Below, piece after piece: positions 1 to 12,506 of a DNA stretch of 64,000 bases. The stretch spans positions 38,559,501 through 38,623,500 of the forward strand of contig NC_134150.1 in NCBI RefSeq assembly GCF_033958435.1. Direction: 5' to 3'. A program made the translations under genes and the position numbers. Under the pieces are notes generated by a model. It made no database searches. It saw only the letters and a list, made by a program, of their open reading frames with translations, and had not been told where the DNA came from. Source of the DNA: Carettochelys insculpta. Lineage: Eukaryota; Chordata; Testudines; Carettochelyidae. Each line of letters begins with the position of its first letter. Positions within the stretch are counted from its first letter, which is position 1.

Positions 1-354
1 CATATGCAGCACCTAATTAGCATGCAGGCGGCCACGGCACTTCGAAATTGACACGGCTCACCGCTGCGTGGCTCTTCCAGATGGGGCTCCTTTTCAAAAG
101 GACCCCGGCTACTTCAAAGTCCCCTTATTCCTATCTGCTGTTAGGAATAAGAGGATTTTGAAGTTGGTGGGGTCCTTTTGAAAAGGAGCCCAGTCTGGAT
201 GAGCCGTGCAGTGGCGAGCCACGTCAATTTCGAAGTGCCACGGCCACCTGCATGCTAATGAGGTGCTGAATATGTATTTCAGCGCTTCATTAGTAAACTT
301 TGGCATGGCCATTTGCATGGCCATTTCAAAGTTTTTGGCTAGCGTAGATGTAGC
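1..354. mobile_element. Palindromic inverted-repeat DNA element, family A (cut by window start)
   Basis: The two halves are reverse complements around about position 140, where 'cttattcc...ggaataag' forms the centre. The same sequence recurs in full at 18799-19222 and 41364-41784. The right end reads 'gtttttggctagcgtagatgtagc', a mutated form of the family end ggctagtgtagacatagcc. The left end lies outside the window, so its target duplication cannot be checked. It is a non-autonomous element with no coding capacity. The reading frames across both arms are by-products of the palindrome. Confidence 0.85.
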
Positions 355-537
355 TGTGGACAGAAACTGTCAACAAAAATGCCATATAGATTCTCCAGGG
401 GGCCCCTTTGTCAACAGAGCAGGTCAAAAGATCAATCCTCTTTTATGTGTAAACGTGATCTGTGGACAGAAGCTTTGTCTGAACATCTCTTCCAACAGTA
501 ACTTCTATAGACAGAGGCTTCTAGTGCAGATGTAGCC
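355..537 (-). mobile_element. Truncated inverted-repeat element, family B
   Basis: This is the reverse complement of most of the family B element at 38104-38352. Shared landmarks are 'ggggcccctttgtcaacagag', 'tcttccaacagtaacttcta' and the end 'cttctagtgcagatgtagcc'. Its first part is missing where it meets the family A element at 354. The simplest reading is that the family A element inserted into an older family B element. Confidence 0.75.
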
Positions 538-1884
538 ATGGTAGATAGGTAGTGATGAAGCTACAGACCCTGACATGACAGCTTCCATCAAGGTCCTTTG
601 CGGAATTTGTGCATCATCTCCTCACAGCAGATGTCAAATGTGAGAATACAGCAAGAAATGTCTGTGGTGGTAAAGGGAAAGAGTATGTGGAACCACATGT
701 ACACAGACCCAATGGCTAGGAATGTGGGTGTGGGAGGTGTGAAAAGGCAGAGTTCTAGAGGTGCCCCAATGGAGAGCCAGGCAGCTGCACTCAAGACCCA
801 TGGGCTGCTGATTATGTGGGCTTTATGCAGGAATTGATAAAAAGAAATACAGAACTGTCCGTATTTGCCAGCTTTTGAAATGTGTGAATCAGTTCCCAAA
901 ACTTTGAGACTGATTTACAAATCTAGAAATTTTTAATGGGGCTCTGTCTATGAGCCTCCTGTTTGGGGGGCCACTTGGATCAATCCTTATCTGCAACCAA
1001 AACAGATATGAAATTATTTTTAAATTAAAATTGAGATTCATGTCTAATCCAGGCCTCCAGGAGATGGAAAAACACCAAACCTACATTAAAAGACAATGAA
1101 GCGTGCAGATACCCTTGTAATGTGGACAGACACCTAAGAAATACAGCTATTCTTATAATTCACCCCAGGACCAGGTCATGAGAAATAAACTTGTTGAAGC
1201 TTTTTTCATTAAAAAAAAAACTAATGAAATATTCATGGTATCCATTAAAAAAGTAAAAATCTCAAGGCAGTCAGTGGTATGGTTCTTTAAATTTTCAATC
1301 TCCGTAAAAGATATAGATAAATGAAGCTGTTTGGCATGAGCAATGGCTTACTTAATTTTTTTGACATTTGGGGATGACTGATAAATAATGAAAAACAGGA
1401 TTGTTGATGGGAAGAGGGATAGAACAGTGCAAGACTTTTGAGAATTAGCAAAAGTTTCCAAGATGTCACAAGCTGTTAAACATTTTTGATCAGCTGATTT
1501 CTTGTTTTTATAACTGTGTCAGTATCAATTTGTCCTTCATTTGCCTTATGTCCCTGCCACTGTCATTATAAGTTACCCAGCCTTAACATGTAAAGTGAAG
1601 AAACAGTAAACTGCTCTCTCACTCTGTTGCCATGTGAATCTAAATGTTCTAAGATATATTCCTGCAAGGATAATTTATGATGATTGACCCTGTTACATCA
1701 CCATTAAAAATCTCCATCTTACTGATATGAAAAACACATTCTTGTGTATTCTAGGCCATTTATTTTGTCTGAATATTGGGTATATGGTACAGTGCCATCT
1801 CTCAGTCAATGAGCAAGCAAAGCAAAAAAGCAATGAAGCAAAAAACTTCTAAGTTTATCCGCCACACAAAATGCAAGCCAACTA
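538..1884. other. Unassigned AT-rich non-coding stretch
   Basis: No gene, RNA gene or clear repeat end was recognised. Reading frames are all under about 105 codons and show no family motif. Confidence 0.5.
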
Positions 1885-2197
1885 CATGTTGAATTTCTCT
1901 CATCTGGCACCCTTGGGACCTGACTGGTGCCAAACAAGAGAATTTGCTGGACTATGGAAGGTCAATGTTGTCTAGCACGTAACCAATGATCCTACTGCTT
2001 ACTGGGCTCTTAGAAGACATGTTGGGGTAAATTAGAGCTAAAGAACACGAAAGCCAGGACTGGAGACTGTAAACAAACTTTATGGGACCTTGGGAAAGTA
2101 GGCTACACATATGATAAGTGGTTGTCCAGCTGAGTAAAATCATGCCAGCTTATGGATGGTGCCAGACAAGACTTCTGGATTAGAGAGGTTCAACCTG
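1885..2197. mobile_element. Short DNA transposon with TA target duplication (Tc1/mariner- or pogo-like)
   Basis: The ends form an inverted repeat: the left starts 'catgttgaatttctctcatc' and the right ends 'gattagagaggttcaacctg'. The dinucleotide TA flanks both sides (1883-1884 and 2198-2199). The interior ('tactgcttactgggctctta', 'gtaaattagagctaa') matches, in reverse complement, the element at 18764-20408. A TA duplication with CAGG-type ends is typical of Tc1/mariner and pogo relatives. No transposase frame remains in its 313 bp. Confidence 0.7.
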
Positions 2198-3086
2198 TAG
2201 TTTAAAAGGGGGTTGATTAGGTTTACTACAGCATCATTTTTGCAGAGAATTATGAATGATCAGAATCTAAATGAATAAAGTCCATTTTTTCGTCAAGACT
2301 TTGCCAATCCATAAAACACCCTCATTACATAACTTAAAATTAGTTTCATTTAAAGATATCTATTCCTCCTCTTTTACAATAGTTTTATTTTTTTCATACT
2401 ATTCTATATTGCGTGAAAAACAGTCATGAGGAGATGCAAACAGTAGAAAATCTTTTCTGTCGTATTTAGTGTATTCCTCCTGGCTTCTAGACATGGCCTT
2501 GAAGGTATTTATATAACTCCTAGTGACTTCAGCTTGACTTGGATCAGCTTGTAGCCATGGAAAATGCAGAACTGCTCCTCTTTGCTCCAGTAGGCATTAC
2601 CAAGAGCCAGAAAGTCTGATCCTCCTTGTCCAGCAAATTTGAATCATGTAACTTCAATACTAGTTAAATTCTCATGAATATAGCCTTCTGATGAAGATGG
2701 TAAATTCACAGTGATAGCACTAATGAATCCCAACTGTCATGCTGGCTCTGAATTCAGTATTGAAAAGTCTTCCGCTGAGAACAACAGCAGAGGCGTTTTG
2801 TATAAAACAGCTTCTCTCAAACTTGCCCACAATCAAAAACTGGAACAGACATTACTTCTGGCAAGCCTCCTATTCTGGGAACCACTGCACTAAGCCATCA
2901 CATACACAGAAAACCCAATCAATCTGAGGTCTTATTGGAGAGGTCTGTGAAAAAAAATGATGATATCAAATAAGTTTTAAATAAAGTGCAACGTTACAAT
3001 CAATTATTATTTTAAAATTAGATATCTTCCAATAACGTTATGAATTGCTGTCCAAAAAACTATGTTGTAGTCTACCTTTTCATTTA
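2198..3086. other. Unassigned non-coding stretch
   Basis: No gene or repeat boundary was recognised. Confidence 0.5.
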
Positions 3087-3529
3087 AGCTATGTCTACAC
3101 TAGCTCCCACCTTTTGAGAGGGGGATGCTAATGAGACACTTTGGAATATGCTAATGAGGTTCTTCCAGGAATATGCAGTGCCTCATTAGCATAATACCAG
3201 CTGCAGTGATTCGAAAGTGCCGCTTTCGAATCACGTGCCACCCATGTAGAGGGAGGGCCTCTCAAAGGGACCCCCTCCCAGTCTTTGAAATCCCCTTATT
3301 CCTATTTGGTTTGAGGAAGAAGGAGCTTTCAAAGACTGTGGGGGTGTACTTTCAAAAGGCACCTGTCTACACAGGCAACGTGCGATTCAAAAGCAGCACT
3401 TTCAAATCACCGTGGTTGGCATTATGCTAATGAGGAACTGCATATTCATGGCAGTGCCTCATTAGCATATCTCAAAGTGTCTCATTAGCATCCCCCTTTC
3501 AAAAGGCGGAGGCTAGTGTAGACATAGCC
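3087..3529. mobile_element. Palindromic inverted-repeat DNA element, family C
   Basis: The 443-bp element has terminal inverted repeats: 'agctatgtctacactagctc' on the left and 'ggctagtgtagacatagcc' on the right. A 3-bp target duplication TTA flanks it (3084-3086 and 3530-3532). Inside, 'tatgctaatgag' and 'ctcattagcata' recur as nested inverted repeats, and a central 'cccttattcctatttggttt' hairpin marks the symmetry point. Its interior differs from family A although the terminal bases are shared. Confidence 0.85.
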
Positions 3530-3544
3530 TTAATGAAATTTCTG

Positions 3545-3632
3545 GTGGCTAGAAATGGCTTTGATGGGGCCGCAAGTGGTTGGGGGAAGGTGGATTGGGG
3601 GTTCGCACTAGTGAAAAGGTTGGACACCACTG
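3545..3632. mobile_element. Probable end fragment of an hAT-type element
   Basis: The text 'aaaaggttggacaccactg' at 3614-3632 matches the hAT end type seen at 26400-26528. No left end or target duplication was found, so this is at best a fragment. Confidence 0.4.
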
Positions 3633-6600
3633 GCTAAGTGACAAAAGATTAGCACTGTTCCTTGGATTCTGATTAAATAAAGTCAAAGGTGCTGCTAATA
3701 TAAAACTTGTACTCCTGACCCACACAAAAAGCCAATGGCTGTGGCTACTGGTCTCTCTCCTTCCATCCCTCTCCAGTGGTATCATTAGGAGTGATCTGAA
3801 ATTGAAAATAAGCTAGATAAAGTGTGGGCAGATGACGTGCTTATCTACTGACCATTGTGGCTTGGAGGAAACAATTGTCACTTCCATCCCATTGAATACA
3901 GTGGTATGGACCATAGAAACAACAGGTTCCAACAGGAACTGCTCCCTCTTGTACCAAGTGAAAAAAAATATCTGCAGGCTCTGACCTTATCAAAAAGCCC
4001 TACACAATTTAACAGGAATAAAGACTGAACTGATAGTATTTGCTATTCAATTCTATCAACTTTACAGCAATTTCTATAGAATTATATTGGTTTCATTCTT
4101 TTCTAGAATGGCATGCGGCCAACCTACAGATTACACAGGGGATCATCTGCAAAGCTGAGTGAGTCGAGTACTGAATATATGTTTGAGTAAAAAGGGCAAA
4201 TGGATTTCCACTGCATTTGTGACTTATTTTATTTGCAAATATTTGACTGAGCCAATTTGGGAGAGCAAAAAAGTTCATGGTAAGAGAAAAAAATTGTGAA
4301 AATATGAAAACATACACCTAAAGTGCACCTATTCATTGTGTTTGTAGAGGTCAACTGACTGGACAGCTGAGCAAATACCATATGCCAAGGGTGACCACTC
4401 ACATGCTGAGCTAATTATAAATGCAAATACTCACATTAGTATTCATTGCAGGGGGTTGCAAGCAGCACTTATGCTGCTATATATGGGTATGACCCATTAA
4501 CTGAATAATTTCAAATAAACCTGTAAAAATTGACTATTGTTATCCACAGAGAACAGAAACAGCGTGAAAGTGATCAGAGAATGTTTCTTGTTGCAGTTGA
4601 TGCAGATATAGTGATTGGCAACACTCTAGTTATTCATGAACATTGATATTTGACCTTCGTTTGTTTATATTCTGATTAGATATATGGCTCGTGAGGAAAG
4701 CCTTGTTTTGTTTCATCACATCCTTCTCTTTAATTTTACTAACCTGCTGTAAATTGCATCACTTTCTCTTTTGAAACTTTTCTAACACATTGTGCTGCTA
4801 GAATATGTTTACCCTTTTCAGTTAGAGTAACCCACAGTGTTTTCCAAAACAGACTCTTGCTGTGATATTAGATAATTCACAAAATGGGTTAAACTATTAA
4901 ACTTTTCCAAGGGGAATGTTTTAGGGCTGGTTTGGGGACTGTCTCTGGGAATTATAAAACAACACGGGTGGGAAGCCCCTGTTGACACAAATGCCATGAA
5001 GAATCAACCATATGTTGTATCTCTGCATGTTGGGAGGTCCCAGTCATCACTTCAAACACCGAACAACTGTGTCAGGGACAACATCTGCAAAATTTAGAGG
5101 CCAGGTGAACGCAGATCTAGGGTGCAGAATTCACATGGGCAAAAAATATATATGCAATCAAGAAGTGATACTCATTCCGTTTTTCAGAGGTGAAGGGATA
5201 TGGTCCAACACAACATGGGACTCACTCGAAGTTGGTCAGCCCATGTTAAATCATTTGACATCCTGATGGCAGCTGTACTATGGCAAAATATATATTTATA
5301 TCAGATGGTGTACAAGAGCAAACACTTTCCTGAACTATCAGGAACCATGTGATACTCCTTTCAGAATTAGAATTTGGGTGAGAACAAAGCACTGTGAATT
5401 GAAGGGTAAGATAGTTTTGTTTCACCTGGCCAAGTGCACATATACAAATTCAAAGTACCTGAACATATTGTTTTTCTTTGAATGAAGGCACTGAACCATA
5501 TAAGGTTCTGTATCTGGGCACAGGACCCTCACTGAGTCAGCAGAATCTGATGTTTCTCAGTCAAGGGCAGCATATAAGCCTTATTCTGTATAATACTAGC
5601 CGGTTGTTTGGGACCTTGCAGGGGAAGAAATTTGTAGGAGTTTCCCCATCTCCGCCCAGCAGTTAGAAAACTTCAGTGGTTACCCACATTTTGTTCTCTA
5701 ATTAAAGGTTACGTCAGGTGCATTTAAATTATGGCCCTGATTACTGACCTCAGATCGAAATTCAGCCGGCATTGGAGCCTGCCATTTTATTTAATTACTT
5801 GCAATAAATTACTCTGACACTCTCAATTAAGAGTGCCTATCACTTCGCTCCAGCAACGATGAGTGCAAGGAATTTGTTACTTGATCTGTTTTCTCTGCTT
5901 GTATGGCACATAGAAGAAACTCTATGTGCCTCTCAACATTCGTCTGGGGATTTTCAGCACAAATGGGAAAATATGAATCATTTTCTTTATTCCAGTCTAT
6001 AGCAATTGGATTATTAATAAAGGCCACACCATTTATAGTGAATAAAAATGCTACTATGTAGGCATGGTGTAATTAACTAGTGGCAAGCACATGATGTATA
6101 TTCTTAGTTATATGCAATTATTGTGGACCCAATCCTGTTCATGGAAGCAGAATCATCCCTTACAGCCCTGATCTAAAGCCCATTTAACTCAACAGAAAGA
6201 ATCTCAACAACTTGATCAGGACCGAGGCACATAAGTTTGTGCCTATCAAGGTGAATATAGTGTTCTGTATTCTTTTGGCAGAATAATGTCCTTTCAGCAA
6301 GTCTGTGCGGTGCAACACATACACATCACTTCCCAAGTTGAAGAGTTGTTGCTTCACTGGCCAGGAGAATATTAAACACCGACATTCCCAATCACTTAAT
6401 AACCTTGTGGGTGTTGATGATGAAACTAATTAGCCATGTTCTTAATTTATTAAAATCATAAATATTTCACTTCAAGGGGTGAAGGTGGCAGGGTCAAAGG
6501 GAGACAACTACATGAAATTCTCTGGTTGATTAAACTTTCCATAATATAGGGCAATATTTTACTTTTGTTAAGTGATTTGGCAGCACATCAGACCTGGAAT

Positions 6601-7117
6601 CTTACTCCCGGTGCTGTTCATTTTTAATGATGACTATTATTTTATTCACCATGGGCATTTTACGGGAAATTGAAAAGTTGGGTAAAAAAAAATACAAATG
6701 AGCATGAAAACATTTTAACTTTAGAAGCGTAACTAAGAGCAAAGGATCTAGGACAGATTTCCAAGCAAAGTTGTAAAACACATGGATTCTGAAATGAACC
6801 AAAGTACATAAAACCATCTGAAAAATGATGCGGGTTATAGCCTGTTATTAACCTATGTTAATTTAAAGCCTTAAAAAGAAGGGACATTCCAGAATCTACA
6901 CCAATGAGATGCATCTTACTTGGAGTCTCTAGAATTTACTTTAAAAGGACAAATAGCAAAACAGGCTCATCAAGAAGAGACTGTTGATACTGGAAAAACT
7001 TGCAAAACTCTGTAATAATATAATAGATAATTTATTAAATTGTGAATATCTGAAAACCCATGCAGAAGGTTTATTTCACACCTAACCAGGGAGTTACCAT
7101 AGTAAATAAATAACATA
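3633..7117. other. Long unassigned non-coding stretch
   Basis: No gene, RNA gene or complete mobile element was recognised in these 3.5 kb. Composition is AT-rich and the reading frames are short. This may be ordinary intergenic or intronic sequence with repeats too old to recognise by eye. Confidence 0.5.
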
Positions 7118-7225
7118 ACCATTTTACAGATGAATAAATTAAGGAACAGAGAGGTGCCAACTTCCTTAATTGTGAATGAATTTCCTCCTTACAGCCCAAA
7201 ATTCTAAGTCCATCATTTTCCCCTG
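7118..7225 (-). mobile_element. MIR-like SINE fragment, antisense
   Basis: The text 'cattttacagatgaataaat' followed by 'aaggaacagagaggtg' is the antisense form of the conserved MIR core region. The rest is diverged. Confidence 0.55.
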
Positions 7226-7265
7226 CACGCCATTCCTACGTACATTAGCTACCAGTGTAAGGCAT

Positions 7266-7455
7266 GGTAGCATGGTCCAATGGATAGAGCACTAGCCGAG
7301 GTGAATCAGAGACAATGTTCCAAGTCCCTGCTCCACCACAGATTTCCCTTATGACCTTGGGCATGTTACTTAGTCTCTTTGTTCCTCTTCCCCATCTGGG
7401 GATAATAGCATTGTCCTACCTCACAGGGGTATTGTGAGGATGAAGATTGTTAGGC
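7266..7455 (+). mobile_element. MIR SINE, sense
   Basis: The order of blocks follows MIR: 'gcatggtccaatggatagag' (tRNA-derived head), 'atgaccttgggcatgttact' (core), 'cccatctggggataatagca', then 'cctcacaggggtattgtgag' near the 3' end. It is an ancient, immobile SINE found throughout amniotes. Confidence 0.8.
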
Positions 7456-8934
7456 TCAGATGATATGGCCATAGGTGAGGTTTTTGGACCATGCAGAAAC
7501 GCCTTCCAAGATTCTTCTATCACCCAGGCTGCCTTAGCTGCACCTTTAACCATCACAGATGAGAATGAGCACTGTTTCCACATTACAGTGTAAGGACAGA
7601 GTTGAATGAAAGGGCCAGAATGAAAATGGACTAGAAATACTCTCCACAGTCACTGCCCCTGTTACACAGCTTTAAATCACATGAAGACAGAGGTCGCACT
7701 CATCTACCTGGAATCACCTACCACATCCCTGCCCTGCTCCCCATATATTGCCCCCCACCCTTTATAAAGAGAGATTGTAGCGATGCATGTGGTAAATTGT
7801 TCACAGGATACTGTGGCAGGAGAAGCAGATGCAATCTGTTGCTCATTGTCTGGTAACAGCTTGATTATCTCGAGCGGGAGGGGAGAATGCAGAGTGGTTG
7901 TGCCCAATGAACCATGAAATTGCCACTGCTCTGAGGAACCATTTATCAGCAGCCCTGCAGAGTGAGGAAGGACAGCAACTCAGGGGGAGAGATGTAGCAG
8001 GTATTCATCCAGAGGCTGGCCACTGGAATGCACGTTGGAAGAGCCCTACCCTGAACTTTTCAAGCAGCCAGTGAACCCTGGAAGAGAATGGGCAGGAAGG
8101 CCTTCCTGGGGAATTCAGTGTGCTGAAATTCTCTGAGATAAATGGCTGAAAAGTCTGAGGAATATATTAGGAACCTTGCCTCAGGAAAACAGCTAAGCCT
8201 TCTTCACTTCCTCTTAAACCGAGAGGACTTTTGGGTGAACCCATTAAACTCCAATTCTGCTGGGCCCGAGCAAGGTATTTTGTGTCAAACCCACATTTAA
8301 AAGCCAAGCAAGCGACCTCCAGAAATGTTCAAGGAATCCGTGCAGAAGGAAAGCAACTAAAGGTCATGCCCTGACATTTCACCCAGCCCCACTGGGAAGA
8401 TTACATTGAAAGAGCTGTGTATTAATTTATGAACTAGGCTTAATTCTCCCTTCAAATTTGTCTGTCCAACCCTCATTGCTGCCAGTGGTTTTCAGAGAGA
8501 TAAAATGAAGACAGAATATTTCACCGCCTGTTTAGCCTTGATGAGTGAACTGCTCCAAAGTTTGTGTCAGGTCTTCTGCCAAGAGTTCCAAAGCTTAGCT
8601 AAACTTCTTCACCCTAGCAATTAGACTGGAAACCCCACAGACTTGGTTCTTTTCCTCATTTTGGCTGAGCTGCAAATGGGCCTGGCAGATTCCTTCTCAT
8701 GGCGTTTCATTGATTGTGCTGTTTGTCTCAGATGAACGCAGGCCATTCAGAGGTGCATGCAAATGTGAATGGAAAAGATCACTGGATGTATTTAAAGGTC
8801 CAAAAGAGCACAAATTTGGAAATAGGCTCAATTTTGGACAGAGGTTCAAATCAGTTCCAAGAAGTTTCTTACTTTTTCCAGTCTAGTCTACCTGTCCTTG
8901 GCTTACAGTATTTTGTATATATTTTAGCACTTTT
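7456..8934. other. Unassigned non-coding stretch
   Basis: No gene or repeat was recognised. Confidence 0.5.
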
Positions 8935-9138
8935 GGCTATGTCCATACAGCACCCTAACCTCAAAATAAAGCCCTATTTTGAGGCACCCCTGTACACACG
9001 AGGTGTACAATGATGCTGGAATAGAGCACCCATTACCTTGAAAATGGTTTCAAGACAATGGGTGCATTGCTTAGGTGCATGAATCTATGTCAGGTTACCT
9101 GCATACCCTGAAATAGCACCTGCCACATAGACAGAGCC
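8935..9138. mobile_element. Short inverted-repeat DNA element, family F
   Basis: The 204-bp element begins 'ggctatgtccatacagcacc' and ends 'ccacatagacagagcc', which are imperfect inverted repeats. TTT flanks both sides (8932-8934 and 9139-9141), in keeping with the 3-bp duplications of the related families. It has no coding capacity. Confidence 0.7.
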
Positions 9139-9159
9139 TTTATGCACATCTAACACCAA

Positions 9160-9285
9160 CAGACCCCAGGCTGCCAGCACCAGGGATTGAAACTGCAATC
9201 ATAGGATCTAAAGGCTAGTGCTCTACCACAACAGCTAAAGGCCAGCTGGCTCTCAGCTGAGGCTGTAGAGCAGAGACTTCACTCA
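9160..9285 (-). mobile_element. tRNA-derived SINE-like fragment, antisense
   Basis: The text 'agggattgaaactgcaatca' resembles the complement of a tRNA B-box. It is followed by 'ggctagtgctctaccacaac' and 'ccagctggctctcagctgag'. The last block recurs at 53670-53695, so this is a dispersed repeat. It is not a functional tRNA gene: no intact acceptor stem is visible. Confidence 0.5.
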
Positions 9286-10604
9286 CCCTAGTATGAGGTC
9301 TCAGTGCCTCTGGTTACTACACACATATAGCATATGCACGGTATAATGTCCATGATCTAGGTGTAACAGGAGACATGGAATTCATTTGGACAATTCACCT
9401 GGCAAATGAACAAGATGAGAGGTTTAAGGTGTTGGAGGCCTGTTGGGTTTCTCCCTCTCAGCCCGTGGTGAACAGTAGACATTGTGCAAGAAATTCTAGG
9501 GAAGTGGGGCCTCAGAATTCATTCCCCAAACTTTTGCAGCCCATAGGTTAGATAAGGAGCTGACCTGCATCCGATTAGCTGAGCCAAACATCTGTACATC
9601 TGCAGCCTGTCTGTAGGGATTTTCAGTCCCTGGCTCCACCATTACCTTCCCTTCCCTTCCCTGCTTTCAGCTCCTGCCCCCCCGTCCCCCCGCCAATGGC
9701 TGTTTACAGATGGCACAGAGAACACTTCTGCAGTATATAAGGGCTGAGGAAGCTTCTTTTGACATCTCCTTGGCAGGGTACTTCCAAACTGTCCCATCAT
9801 GGTGTGAAGAGTATTCTGCTGGTAGGAATGTCACCCTTTGTGCATAAAGCTAAGAACACATAAAAAGACTAATGTGCTGAAATCTTTAAAAGCTGAAAGG
9901 CTTCAGCTCAAAAAGTTCTCTACAGACCAAGGGCGCCATGTCAGGAGGGCAGTGGGGCAGCAGCTGAGCATACCGGGACTCCACCAGCTCTTCTGTCCAC
10001 ACCCCTGACTATCTGGGAGTGAGGGGAATGTACACAGATTGCAAATCACTTCTCTGCCTCCACTCCTCACCAGCCAGGAATGAGAGATATGCATTGTGTA
10101 AAGGACACACTCGCCATATGTTTTATGGAAATATAAATATGCATAATTCAGAGATGCTTTGGACAAAATGGGGCTTGTAACCTGTTGTTTTCAATGGTAT
10201 AATCTGCTGGATCTGCAAATTCTTTTTTGTGCACTTATCATTTTTGCAGTTGAAGTTATAAGTATTGGCTACATGTTTGTGTTCCAAACATTTGTCACTG
10301 AGAAGACCTCAGCAGGAAGTGTGACTTCCCCAGTGTGAGAATATGGCTTGTCAAGGGCTAGCATTACTTAGCCAACAAAGGGCCTCAAATGGGTGTCAAT
10401 CTACAGTGGAAGAACTTTGCTGTCACGTTCAGATGAATGAGCAGGTAATGGCTGATTGCCTGAAAAAGGACATGGACAGGTGATTTCATTCATGTGAGTC
10501 TCCATCTTGGAGAATACATTTACACAAAGAGAACAATGGAATTCCCTCCATAAGGAAAGGTATAAAGAAGGCCTGGGGGTTCCTCCATGGTTTTTAATTC
10601 ATCC
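9286..10604. other. Unassigned non-coding stretch
   Basis: No gene was recognised. A short C/T-rich run lies at about 9640-9695. Confidence 0.5.
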
Positions 10605-11170
10605 TGCCTTGGAAATTGCCTGTCACACCCTAAGGAGAAACAAAAAGTGCTTTGCAGTTTACTGGAGACCCAGGTCAGAATAAGATAATTTCTGACCTGA
10701 AGGTTTCACCAGCAATGAAGGCAGATGTGTAGCGTAAGAAATCATGAGTAGCTAGATTTTTAGGGGAACAAAGTTAGCCATGCGCTTTGTCTTTTGTTAC
10801 TTCAGTAACTCACTTTGATCTGCCTGTTCTTGTTTATAACCACAAAAATCCTACTGGTTTGCTTAATAAAAACACTTTTGTTTATAATTAAGCCCAGTGT
10901 AAATTGTTATTACCTGGGGAGGGCTACCACATGCATAGCTGCGTTTCTTTCATAATGGGAGCTTACCTCATGAGCCCTCCCTGCGCAATGCTTTGCACAG
11001 AGAGAGACAGATTTATTTGGGGGTTTGATCCCTCCTGGTGGTTGCTTTCTGGGAGCTGTGCCCTAGAACTCCATCCACTCAGACCTGTAGATAAACAGTG
11101 TTTGCATTGTCCTTCATGGAGGGTGGTAAGCCCAACTTGGTGCCTTGGCTGGGGGAGACCTAAAGGTAGA
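10605..11170 (+). mobile_element. LTR-like dispersed repeat
   Basis: Several blocks recur in the same order at 56485-56850: 'aaattgcctg', 'ggagaccyaggtcaga', 'tttgcacagagagagaca', 'gggtttgatcc', and 'gctgggggagacc'. An AATAAA polyadenylation signal lies at 10865-10870, in a position that would suit an R region. The block after it may be U5 plus a primer-binding region ('ttggtgccttggctggggg'). The reading as an LTR is inference. The dispersed repeat itself is seen directly. Confidence 0.6.
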
Positions 11171-12506
11171 CTTAAGCACACAGAGAGGCAGATAGGTGGC
11201 TTTCAGATCTGTGCCTTAGGCACTTTTGAAAATATTAGCCACAGTGTAAGATACGCCTGCTTTTCGCTTTTAATAAATTGAGGCTTAGCTGTGCTCAGTG
11301 TTCCAGGATTACTGACTGTGCTAGACAGTAAAATTGCTCTCACCCTGTAAAATGCCTTTAACAGCTAGAATGCATGCTCTGTTATTTGCAACACTCTTTC
11401 TCTTGATTCAGTTTTCATCTAAACCAGCAAAGCACTTTTCGTTTGAAACTCTCAGGATTTTTCCAGTGCCTCACTTGTTTCTTTACAGGAAGACAACTGA
11501 ATACAGCTATCCCACAAACAGCAGAAAGCTGTGGGGGGTCAATAATTACATATATTTAGCATCTCCTAACATAAAATGTTTATTGGCTCAGTTCACCAGC
11601 TGCACCACTAGGAGGTGAGCTTGGGAGAGTTATCACTGGTCTGTTTTTACTGCAGGGACCTAGATGCTCAGACAATGAATATCTTTAATGTGTCTGAAAG
11701 AAAGAGCATATAGTGCTGCAGGACTCTCCTTATAGCTGTGTAATTAGGAGGATAATTACATACCACTTCCAATTAAAGGAACCCAGTTAGCAGTTTAACA
11801 ACACCTAGCATGCTCTTAAAATTAATTGAAGAGCTGTCTTGTGCGTGGCTCCTTACAATTCTATTCAAAGAAACATGTTACTCTATGAGAAAAGAATAAG
11901 GAAACACCAATTAGTGAGCAATTAGCTTGGTTATACGTCATTTCATTGCTCTAGAAATATCTGAGCTTGTCTACATGGGGAAATAATGTGCAGCATGTTA
12001 GAAATCACTCTGCTGTAGTGTGCATTAATTGCTCAGTGGAGACTTTGTGAAAGTTCTCTGGCACAGTTTCACCTTGTTTCAAACACTGCAACATTGAAGC
12101 ACACTAGGGAATATTCAGTGCATACCAGCAGCAACCCCCTAGACCAATTAAGGCACCACACATTCGTCCACTTTACAAACCACCCCACTTCCAGTTCAAC
12201 CCGTGTGCATTACCCCACAGTCTTCCAGCCCTTTGCTTTGTGCCCATTTGAACTCTTTTATGCTCCCTTTCTATTTTGTAGCACTGTTATACTTTGCAGC
12301 AATAAGCAATGCACTGTTTACCCATCAACAATCCTGCCATTCTTGGACACAGCACTACTGCTAGGGTAGCTTGGATGATTTGAGACCTGACCTAGATTTA
12401 ATCTCACACCCACAGAAAACCAGAAAGAGGTATATTCCCACCATGAAGATGAACTTGCCTCTTGACATGTGAGAATGGCATTGAAATTCAAAGTGGGGGG
12501 CCATTT
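11171..12506. other. Unassigned stretch with one possible degraded element
   Basis: 'gagcttgtctacatggggaa' at 11971 resembles the left end of the GTCTACAC element group, but no right end was found. Nothing else was recognised. Confidence 0.4.

Noticed and set aside
588..899. Frame of 103 codons on the minus strand as a host gene
   Set aside because: No family motif, no codon or splice evidence, and a frame of this length is expected by chance in the window.
3173..3430. Frame of 85 codons at 3173-3430
   Set aside because: It lies wholly within the family C palindrome and is created by it.
10904..11281. Frame of 125 codons on the + strand
   Set aside because: It lies in the LTR-like repeat. 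The shortened copy at 56485 does not keep it open.
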